Shown here one piece after another: positions 55,506 to 64,000 of a stretch of DNA of 64,000 nucleotides. Below the pieces are notes generated by a model. The model made no database searches. It had not been told where the DNA came from and worked only from the letters and a program-made list of their open reading frames with translations. This DNA is from Berberis thunbergii (taxonomy: Eukaryota > Streptophyta > Magnoliopsida > Ranunculales > Berberidaceae). Location: positions 1 through 64,000 of the forward strand of contig QNQO01000202.1 in NCBI GenBank assembly GCA_003290165.1, read 5' to 3'. A program made the position numbers and the translations under genes. Positions within the stretch are counted from its first letter, which is position 1, and each line of letters starts with the position of its first letter.

Positions 55506-56652
55506 ACCAAGTGAAATTTATCCCTTTTATCATCACTTTAACAACAGAAACCAATACACATGTTCTTCTCCCCCAAACTTGTATGATTTTCTTACTACTT
55601 CCCGATTTAATAATTGGTGTAATAGGCGCACAACTCACCTCTTGAATACCCTAAATTTTGACCTGAAGAAAAGGAGCTTATAACTAATAGCATTGTTTTT
55701 AAATAACCTTTAAGGAAATACCGTGGAGGTTAATCTTATCAAAGGCCCATGTATGGGCTTTAATTGTCTGCCACTTCTGCCACAACTGGGGAACTTTCAT
55801 TTTTCTCACATGGATGCCAACATACTATAACCAGATAGGTACAATTTCCATCCATTTGATGTTTCATAAAGATATTTTTGATAGAAATTCTTAGTGGTTC
55901 AAACAATGTTAACTTGATGTGGACATGCCTATTTTATCATAGTAATACATCTATATGGAAATTACACATGGTGGAAACCGCAGTGCACATTAGAACATGT
56001 TTTTTTTTTTTTCGTCTATCATCTACATTTCAACTCTACTCCATACCGCACCATTCAAAACATGTTATTTAGTTTTCCATGCCCTGTTTGTTTGGAAAGT
56101 TTATGTTACCTTAATAATCAGGATAAGTAGAAAGATCAGTGAAGCAAATTTCACAGTCAAACTGAAGCAAATTTCACCAAAAAGATTAAATTGGGATTAT
56201 TTTCATTTGTAAAACATAAATTTTTGTTCTAATCGTTTAAAAGCACAGAGAAACAAAAATTTAAACGGTAACACTAGATAATGAATAAATTTTTTTGTTT
56301 TTTGAAACTTGTAGTGCTTCATTCATAAAAGTAATAAAATTATTGCATTTTGTGCATATTTGAATAAGATATGTATGTTCTCTGTCTTTATTGATTTTCC
56401 AAGTATTGAAGTTCAACCTCACAAAGAAGATGGTACAAAATTTGAACGATTCTGCAATCTGATTTTTATTTACATCATGTACCCAAAGTGTCTTAGATAA
56501 AATCACAATTTTTTGTTTATCTTGTTTGTTTTCTGTATTTTAGTTACGCAGGTATTTTGCTATGTGATATGTGCATCTTTTGTTTGTAGTCCTTCCTATT
56601 TTATATTGTTGTTCTAGTGATTTAATAATTTTTGTAATGAGAAATCTTTCAG

Positions 56653-56785
56653 GAATGATGACAGCAACACGCTGCAAGTGCTTGTTGGCAACTGATTGCC
56701 ATTTTGGGTATATGGAGAAGGTTGAAGTACGCCGAGCCGATTCATTTCAAGCATTCAAAGAAATATGCTCAATAGCAAATCAACA
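56653..56785 (+). pseudogene. MRE11: Captured exon of MRE11 (DNA double-strand-break repair nuclease)
   Basis: After the acceptor TTTCAG, the text NDDSNTLQVLV, a one-base gain, ATDCHFGYMEKVEVRRADSF and QAFKEICSIANQQ ends at a GTAAGT donor. It corresponds to the first phosphoesterase motif (D-x-H in ATDCH) of eukaryotic MRE11, part of the MRE11-RAD50-NBS1 complex in the nucleus. The frameshift and the missing remainder make it non-functional. It lies 1.2 kb from the PHT4 exons, although these genes have no known relation. Confidence 0.85.
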
Positions 56786-58099
56786 GTAAGTAATAAATTC
56801 AGTTCCGGATGATGTATTAGTCACTTACATTAGCGTCTTCATTATTTCCACAGTTGTATCTGAATCCAAAATGAACTCGTTTCTCTTCTGCTTTCCTTTC
56901 ACTTTAGCTTAGGTTTTTCAATTCTATTTGCTTAATGTCCAATTTTTATAAGAAGAACTAGCCAAACTATAACTCCGGGATGCACTACAAGGATATCGTG
57001 ATTTACTAAAGCGAATAAACAAACTCCCCTCTTGCATTGATTTGGCAAAGCTGCCATAAGAGGTCCATGAACCCTATGATCAAGCTCCTACTGATGCAAT
57101 TGTTCCTTTTTTTCCAAACTCTCTAGCAAATACGAGACATCTAACTCCACAACACATAGTAGTCCAAACAACCCAAGTATTCGATGACATTGCCACAAAC
57201 CCTTGGGTGGATTTACTCATAACCCAGATTGAACACGTAACAAAGATGTTGGAGAAGATCACACAGGAACAGACTTAGCTAGCTAATCATGTTCAGGCAC
57301 CGACACAACAAAACTCCGCCAACTGAACTCACGGGAGTGATGAAATCCCAACAGAACCTCAACAATGACACTTCGAAAGCAGCGAGCTCCCTCGAGGCAA
57401 GAATCCATTGTATAAAGGGACGCTTACCAAAATCCCATTCAGGCTAGGACTCATGGATCCTAACATACTATACAAGTTGGCAAAATCGTTATTCTCCGAC
57501 GCCCTCATGAAACGACATTGCCAAAAAAGTTCACTCCGCCAAAATTCGAGGTATATGATGGCACTTCTGACCCAACTAATCACTTGAGGCACTTCCACTA
57601 CATGATGGCCCTAAAAGAGACCACAGAGTCGATCTTATGCATAACATTCCCAATTAGCCTCACGTCTACAGTGATGAACTGGTTCAATAGCCTACCACCA
57701 TGGTCAATATATTCCTTTCAAGCTCTGGCCACCGCTTTCATCACCAAATTCATCGAAAGCCAGTGGATAAGGAAAGGGCCACACTACCTCCTACACATTA
57801 GACAAAAGCCTGAAGAAACAATATGAAAAAATGTCATCCTCTTTACCAATGATTGAAGAGAAGTCCCTTTTTTTACGCTCTTAACTTGGAGCCTCTAAAG
57901 GGCATGGCAATCCTGCTAAAAATAACACAAAAGCATCTCCCTAAAGGAAATTAAGGCAGCCAAAAGAAAAAATGACCAAGTAAGAGAAATTTTTTCAAGG
58001 AAATGAGAAGGAAAGCAAGACGACGGACAACAGGAAGGCGATAACTCGTCAAATAAGCATTAAAGTAGTGGAATGAGTGATTCACGACAACAAGAATTT

Positions 58100-58117
58100 G
58101 GGGGGGGGGGGGGGGGT
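58100..58117 (+). repeat. G-run
   Basis: A run of about 18 G interrupts the gag 2 coding region; its exact length is prone to sequencing error. Confidence 0.7.
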
Positions 58118-58259
58118 ACAACCAACACGAACTCGACACGAGTGGGTAACGAGCGTATTGAAGACCACATACAAGCCATATACAACCCAGAAGACAAGTC
58201 GAGCAAATATATTGAAACAAATAGCAAAGTGGGATAGAGTCAATTGACTGCTTCGGATG

Positions 58260-58448
58260 GAGAAATTCTAGTTGGCCTGGGAAACCAGCGAGGTTTCACT
58301 GCCTAGGGGGCAAAATACATTTTTGCCCCCCCCCCCCCCTCTTTAAACACATACTCCAAAAAGGTGTTTTAAAGAGGGGAGCAAAAATGTATTTTCACCC
58401 CCGAGGCAGTGAAACCTCGCTGGTTTCCCAGGCCAGCTAGAATAACTC
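58260..58448. mobile_element. Mutator-type hairpin MITE, family copy 2
   Basis: The 189-bp fold-back GAGAAATTCTAGTTGGCC to GGCCAGCTAGAATAACTC is flanked by a perfect 9-bp duplication CTTCGGATG (58251-58259 and 58449-58457). The outer arms pair almost without mismatch (GGGAAACCAGCGAGGTTTCA with its inverse). The centre has a C-run and a short stem CACCTTTTTGGAG-like. Same family as 19373-19562. Confidence 0.92.
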
Positions 58449-59149
58449 CTTCGGATGAGAAGGGATTTGAAAGGGATAGACAAAATCAAATATTGTTCAT
58501 TCCATAAAGATCATGGGCATGATACCGAAAATGCTACAATTTTAAAGACAAAATTGAGTACTGGGCTCAGAAAGGACTATTTGACGAGTTCATTGGAATG
58601 TCAGATAAACAGATCACATGGAAGGATAAAGCAGACAATGCTACAGGATCAAAAGAACAGTCCAGAGAGTTGATATATGCCACACGTTGCATAGCAGAAG
58701 GAAGCAGAACATGCGAAGCAACTAGGCAAACTCCTCACTCGAATCGATCTATATTGAAACAAGGGTACCAACGAAACACTTCACGAATGCACAAAACATG
58801 GAGAAGTTTGCATCAACCAATTCGTACAAGTCAAAGGGCATCATCAGCAGTTGCAAGCTCGACCCGAACCACTAACAATATATGAGGTCGAAGCAAAGAA
58901 AAACAAAGCGACAAAAACACCAGCCCCCAATACAAAGGCTGACAACGAGCGAAGGAAGATGAAACAAATCATATTCGAACCAGCATAAATGCCTTAACAG
59001 CCAAAGCTGATAAAAAATCAAGGAAACTTCAATAAAAATTACGAATTCATAAATTCCAAATTTTTGCACAGACAGCAAAATAGATATGCCAATGAATTAG
59101 CCGTACAAAACAATCAAACAATAAAAGTCGGACACATGCAACTTCTGGT

Positions 59150-59950
59150 CTGATCAACCAAGAAGTAAAAGTTGGACACCCGAGTAGACTAAACCTAAAA
59201 AACTTCAAATCGATCGAGATGTCGGACTAACGAAGTAAAGGTTGGACACCCGAGTCACCTAAACACAAAAACTTCAAGTCGACCGAGATGTCGGACTAAC
59301 GAAGTAAAGGTTGGACACCGAAGTCACCTAAACACAAAAACTTCGAGTTGGCCGAGATGTCGAAATAACGAATTAAATGTTGGACACCCAACTCACTTAA
59401 ACACACAAAATTCGAGTCGACCGAGATGTCAGACTAACGAAGTAAAGGTTGGACTCCCAAATCGACTAAACACAAAAAACTTTGAATCGACTGAGAAGTC
59501 GAGATAACAAAGTAAAGGTTGGACACCTGAGTCATCTAAACACAAAAACTTTCAATCGACCGAGATGTCGGACTAATGAAGTAAACGTTGGACACTTGAG
59601 TTGACTAAACACAAGAAAATTCGAATCGATTGAGAAATTGAGATAACGAAGTAAAGGTTGACACCCAAGTTATCTAAACACAAAAAAATTCAAGTCGACT
59701 GATATGTCGAACTAACGAAGTAAAGGTTGGACACCCGAGTCGACTTAACACAAAAAACTTCAAATCAACCGAGAAGTTGAGATAATTAAGTAAAGGTTGG
59801 ACACCTGAGTCACCTAAAACACAAAAACTTTGAGTCGACCAAGAAGTCGAGATAATGAAGTAAAGGTTGGACACTCGAGTCGATTAAACACAAAAAACTA
59901 CGAGTCGACCAAGATGTCGAGTTAACAAAGTAAATGCTCAACAAATAGGT
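59150..59950 (+). repeat. Array of about eleven 69-bp repeats in the Gypsy tail
   Basis: Units start near 59162, 59233, 59301, 59370, 59439, 59508, 59577 and so on. Each contains GAAGTAAAGGTTGGACACCC, GAGTCxxCTAAACACAAAAA and CTTCGAGTCGACCGAGATGT. GTCGAC is a palindromic part. The array sits between gag and the antisense ORF, where the other Gypsy region has its 130-bp array. Confidence 0.88.
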
Positions 59951-60321
59951 CAATAAAAGGACTTCGAACTGACAGACACAAAGTCAAAGTTAAGGGAATA
60001 AGCCAATGCGAGTCAAAAAAGCACATGCAAAGGCAACTCTTTACAACAAGTCAGGAAGAACAACAGTGACCCACCATTAGACAAGCAACAAGCCTAAGCA
60101 CGAAAGCAGTTATAAAAGAATTTGACGCAAAAGCCACGATAGCTACAATAAAACCAAAAAAAAAACAACAAAAGTCAATTTCTATTGATAACACTACTCT
60201 GTTACATCTAGAAAGGTGATAGAAGTGGGAGAAGAAACAGAAGCAATGGCAAGATTAGTTCTCGCTGGAATAGGAGAAAAACTCTTTCCAGGAAAGGATA
60301 GCATTAATGGCTTTGGAGTGC

Positions 60322-62690
60322 TCAATGGCAGAAGAAGCAATGGCTCATTTGTTGCTGAAGTAGATACCTCGACATTTGTTGCTGAATTAGATACTTAGAC
60401 AAATCTTCGATTGGCATTTCGATATAATCAATAAGCTCAACCCGTCCGTCGACAACTTGCTTCCAATCTTCGGCTTCGACCACACGAAGCCTATCCTTAG
60501 CAGCAATGAGTTCATTTTTGGTTGCGGAAAGCTGCCCTTCAGTGGTGGAGAGCATACCGGAAGCATCTGCCTTGATATCATTAAGCGTTGTGGTTATCTG
60601 TTCCACCCGCCTCTCAGCGGCATCATACATAATTGATTGCTCTAATTCAGAATGAGAAGCTTCATCGAAAGACACTTTCTCAATAGATAACTTTTTTCCA
60701 CATTAAATAGACGAGCGCAAACCTCATCTAACTTGGCTTTCAAAGAGCCAAGCTCGACGACGGACTTATCTCGCATATCCTTTGCCTCCGTCAAAGACTT
60801 TCAAGCAACTCTTGCAGCTTTCTCCGAGTCCACACATTGCATTCCCAACAATCAAATTGAAAAATAATATGATAGAACACTAGCAATAATGCCGCCAATC
60901 TCCTCTCCAACGAAGCCACTTGATCATGACTAGCTCGATAAACTGAGCCCATCACCCCTGCATAGGTGAGATGATTCATCTCATCCATTATCTGCTCAAG
61001 ACCATGGTCAATATGATCAAACGGGTCAAGCATGGGCATCGAAGGCCTTTCCACCAACCATCTGTGTCATCCATTTACCAACCTAAGTGTACCATCTTAC
61101 ACGTTAAGCAGAGTGAACCAGAAGAACTTGCCGTCAGACTTAATATGGACATCCTTCTGGCCAAACTCAATCCAGCTAATACGTGAATGAAAGACACGAG
61201 GATCCATGAGCACTGAATAACCATCTCCGACAGCAGGGAGAACAGAGGGAATAACAGTAACAATGGAAAAACCACGTTTACCCTCCTGTCGAGAAGTGTT
61301 TGTGGCAAGGGTAGGGCTGACGGTAGCATCGGAAACAGGAGAACCCTATCGAACATGAGAGGAAACTAGGAATCCGGCTGCTTCGCTAACATCAATAAAA
61401 GGAGAAGGGGATTGATCCCTGAAACCTTGACCACCACTAATGTCTTTGGACTGCTCCACTGCTAGCTGAAACATATTTTCATTAATGACCTGGGGATCAT
61501 CGTTGGACAACTCAGCAGGGTCCGAGATGCCGAAAGCAGAAAGAAGCTTCATCTCATTATCATCTAGTGGACGCGTAGTCTCCTTCTTGCTCCTTTTAAA
61601 AGCGATTCTTAGCCTCCTCGAGAGAATGGCGATCTCCTTTTGCAACATCGTCAAGAGACAGCATCGGGCGAGACACAACCCCCATAACATCCTAAACAGG
61701 ACTCGGACGAGACACAGTCCGAGAAGAACCACGATTAGAAAATAGTTTCTTCCTTTGAACCCGACCTAGGTCTACCGACAATCGCCTTGATGCTCGTAGA
61801 CCTCGCAAGCTTTTTTTTCTTGACACATAAGCCGCAATATCAACAAGAGCATTGAAATTCGTAATGCGCTGATCCGAGCTCACTTCCCAATCAATGCTAG
61901 CATCACTAACGCCATCATGAGTGGCTAAGGCTTTAACATGGGAAGCGATGAGTAAAGCTCGCTCCATTTCGATCATAGTGTACAAACCACTATGTTGCAG
62001 GATGCCCTCAGAAAGAAATGCCTCCACAGGAAAATGATGAAGCTTCGAGAACTAATCACTGCTCTACTGTTCCTCAGCAGTCAAGTACATATTCTTCCGT
62101 TTATTGGAAAAACGAAATGATCAAAAAATCGAATGACCTGGCAATTGGAAGTAGCCTGAATTCACAGAAGCATAAAACAACCACCGTGGCCAATCACGAA
62201 TGTCATCGCTAAGTTTCTCAAAACACTCTGGAGAACGAAATAAATAGATATCCCTGTGCACTAATAGACCAACTACTGAATGCAAAACCTTCATAGTCAG
62301 AGGAATGCCGGATAGAATAGCCCTCGCATAAGAAGACACCATCATTTTCCAACCATTGGGACCCATTTGGTCAAAAGGAATACTCAGAAAGTTTAGATAC
62401 TCTCAGAACAACTTCAAAACCAGAGAACACAAAAAAAACATACATGAATACAGTGCGATGTACCCAGCCTTCAAGTTACAAGGGCTATCAGCATTTCCAA
62501 TCAGAATAATCTTGAGGTTAGTAGGAAGATAGTAATCGGAACGAAGATTGTCCAACGTCGACTGAGAAACTCTGTTGGGAGAATAATGAGCTTCACACAA
62601 AGTTAGTGACTTACCGCTTAGCATATCACCAACAGACATCATAGGAAGGAACGAAAACAAAGAAAATGAGGGGATGAACAAATCATAAAT
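60322..62690 (-). pseudogene. Antisense extra ORF (aORF) of the plus-strand Gypsy region
   Basis: On the minus strand, from about 62681: LRSDYYLPTNLKIILIGNAD, FLSIPFDQMGPNGWKMMVSS, YARAILSGIPLTMKVLHSVV, DDIRDWPRWLFYASVNSGYF, ALLIASHVKALATHDGVSDA, then a coiled-coil-like end (AERRVEQITTTLNDIKADAS, LSATKNELIAAKDRLRVVEA). It is broken into frames 62681-62403, 62366-62121, 62027-61692, 61732-61346, 61057-60791 and 60675-60322. Domain order and several motifs match the antisense ORF at 23505-26018. Its direction is opposite to gag-pol. Known as an extra ORF in Tat-lineage elements; function unknown. One wider family seen as DNA-binding or plant-mobile-domain-like is a guess I cannot support. Confidence 0.65.
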
Positions 62691-62964
62691 TCAAAGATAG
62701 TGTGAAGATAAAAAATGAAGTCGACACATCTTCTTTTATAGAGCCAAGGAATGAAGGGACGACTCTTGGAACAGCGTGCGAGACATGATCACTATGCAAA
62801 ATCCCAAAAATGTGGGGAAAATGAACAGGCAAGCAAATAATCGAGACACCAACTCGCAAAAAGTTACTAACAACATTAAATACAAGGTAATGATAAAATT
62901 GAAAGGTGAAACGTCACAAAGTTAGTGGGCACGTCAGCATGCCCACTAACTAAGGGGGGGTAGC

Positions 62965-63532
62965 TGATGATACATCAAAATAGACTGATCGTCACAGCCG
63001 TACACATGGCATAAAGATCCATCACGGGAATTCAAACGCTCAATCTATCAGGCCAGCTCATATAGCCCAGGAAGAATAAAACTAACTGCATAAGCCCGGA
63101 CAAGGCTCGCCAATAAAGAAAACAAACAGGATCTGAATCCAGACCCAAACGAATCTGAGCACGAATCCAGGCCCGACACAAGTTATCTCATGAAGGAGAA
63201 AAACGTTGCACCAAAAATAGTCGTGGAGGGAGTTATGCCTCCCCAAACGCACCTCCATAAAGGAGGACACAGTTACAACAAAACATCTTCCATTGCGCCT
63301 CACGTGCTTAAGTCGCGCGGGGAAGTTAACTACGACCATTATAAAAGGTAAAAGGAACATTCGACAAAGGTATGCAACTTTAATTGAGTTTTGTTCAGAT
63401 TTACACCCTTCTTCCAACATAGTTACTGACTTAAGCATCGGAGTGCCTTTGGCCACCAAAAAGGTGGTCCTTGGTAGTCTAACAATTATTTTGCAAGTCA
63501 AACTCACAGGATGACGATTTTTTGACGCATCA
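62965..63532 (+). repeat. 3' LTR of the plus-strand Gypsy region, with polypurine tract
   Basis: AAGGGGGGGTAGC directly precedes TGATGATACATC. The LTR ends TTGACGCATCA. Similarity to 47224-47760 is high at both ends but low between 62985 and 63170, so the two LTRs belong to different element copies. Confidence 0.85.
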
Positions 63533-64000
63533 ATATATATATCAAATGTCAATTTTTGAAAACAAGAACTACTATTCAAAATGAATGTTACATACCCTAT
63601 TTTGTAATATCTTTCTTTGTAATATATATTATTATTATTTTTTTTAATTTTTTTGAAAGGGAAGTGTGCCGCCGGTTGTTATAGAACCAAAGACGTGGGG
63701 ATTAAACCACCACAGTCTTAACCATCCAACCAGACTACCGTTGACTCCTTATACCTAATCATTCCAACTCAAAACTGAAATGTATCTCTAATTCAAAAGT
63801 TAGTTCATGCACAACAAACAGATGTTAATTTGAATCTAACTAGCTATCACTAAATAATAAATAAATTGATAAAGCTTAGGGTTTTGGTTGATTCATCTAA
63901 TGTGATTAATGTCAAGATCAAGTACAAATTGAGATGATGTTTAACCTTCTTAATTGTGGTTGCATTATTGCATGGTCCATGAGTCAATCCAATCGATTTG
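63533..64000. other. Right edge of window, probable SINE remnant and AT-rich DNA
   Basis: After an (AT)n stretch, 63650-63745 on the minus strand contains TGGTTGGATGGTTAAGACTG and GGTGGTTTAATCCCC, which fit pol III A and B boxes, and the plus strand has T-runs just before it. I see no clear target duplication. The remainder to 64000 is AT-rich without a gene. Confidence 0.5.

Larger units (their letters stand above)
52633..56945. mobile_element. CACTA-type fragment with captured PHT4 and MRE11 exons
   Basis: CACTACACCATAGTT at 52633 is a CACTA terminus like that of element 1. Behind it lies a leader with purine-rich and CTCGAGCTACACTTTTGGCA repeats (53015-53065), then intron-like AT-rich DNA with exons of two unrelated host genes. 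No TAGTG right end is seen; at about 56945 Gypsy gag sequence begins. No transposase is recognisable. It is either a CACTA element that lost its right end in the recombination that joined the Gypsy parts, or a host region next to a chance terminus. The first is more likely. Confidence 0.6.
56946..58990 (+). pseudogene. Gypsy gag 2
   Basis: The N-terminal part (56990-57290) contains HIVVQTTQVFDDIATNPWVD and LLITQIEHVTKMLEKITQ. The Retrotrans_gag core at 57518-57826 reads FEVYDGTSDPTNHLRHFHYM, ALKETTESILCITFPISLTS and FIESQWIRKGPHYLLHIRQ. Past 57826 the frame breaks; at 58470-58560 a zinc-knuckle-like KYCSFHKDHGHDTENA region remains. A MITE (58260-58448) is inserted in between. The protein is close to the gag at 30191-31180. 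After it, no protease, RT or integrase follows. Confidence 0.85.
47224..63532 (+). mobile_element. Composite Tat-type Gypsy region (plus strand)
   Basis: It begins with an LTR (47224-47760) and ends with one (62965-63532). Both start TGATGATACATCAAAATA and end GACGCATCA, yet their middles differ strongly. The PBS GTTTGGTGTCGTCCATGGGG (47761) and the polypurine tract AAGGGGGGGTAGC (before 62965) are in place. The order is gag, protease, RT, RNase H, second RNase H, truncated integrase, antisense-ORF end (to 52632), a CACTA-type fragment, a second gag, a repeat array, a full antisense ORF and the 3' LTR. Two gag genes, two antisense-ORF ends, dissimilar LTRs and no target duplication (GTTCA against ATATA) show that parts of two elements are joined. 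Confidence 0.8.

Noticed and set aside
52633..56945. Functional PHT4 or MRE11 gene
   Set aside because: Only one or two exons of each, with stops and frameshifts, sit next to a transposon end.

Overview
This is nuclear DNA from a flowering plant, most likely a eudicot. The signs are intron-containing genes with GT-AG splice sites, a SAG12/SAG39-type papain-like cysteine protease cluster, and dense plant transposons: Tat-type Gypsy, Copia, CACTA, Mutator-type and Tourist-like MITEs, L1-like elements and SINEs. I cannot name the species. Only two genes look intact. One is a two-exon senescence-type cysteine protease at 17285-18421 (+). The other is a three-exon gene for a small plant protein resembling the uncharacterised Arabidopsis At3g17950 family, at 46453-44869 (-).

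Layout. 1-12.2 kb: a minus-strand protease pseudogene (psi-1) broken by three insertions, each lying cleanly inside protease sequence: an ORF1-only L1-like element (160-2890), a 6.1-kb CACTA element (3146-9277) that carries an AT-hook gene fragment, and a hAT-like element (9662-11939) with a TRIM nested in it (10296-11814). 12.2-18.4 kb: a spacer, a plus-strand protease pseudogene (psi-2, 14049-15185) head-to-head with psi-1, then the intact protease gene. 18.4-22.2 kb: a gene-free MITE stretch with four inverted-repeat elements, two of them with clear 9-bp target duplications and a third with a near-perfect one.

22.2-42.4 kb: a third plus-strand protease pseudogene (psi-3), torn apart by a composite Tat/Gypsy region (22817-32087, element on the minus strand) and by a Copia element (33063-42005, TSD GATAA). 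A second ORF1-only L1-like element (35797-38581) is inserted in the Copia element. Downstream are a 305-bp CACTA-type MITE, two SINEs, a minus-strand Copia fragment and the At3g17950-like gene. 47.2-63.5 kb: a second composite Tat/Gypsy region on the plus strand, with 5' LTR, gag, protease, RT, two RNase H parts and a truncated integrase. It then continues into a CACTA-type fragment carrying exons of a PHT4 anion transporter and of MRE11, a second gag, a 69-bp repeat array, an antisense ORF and a 3' LTR.

No operon-like cooperation is present. The window is a tandem and inverted protease gene family used as a landing site by successive transposons. The points that deserve follow-up are the two ORF1-only L1-like elements, the two gene-capturing CACTA elements, the homologous antisense ORFs in both Gypsy regions, and the hairpin MITEs.
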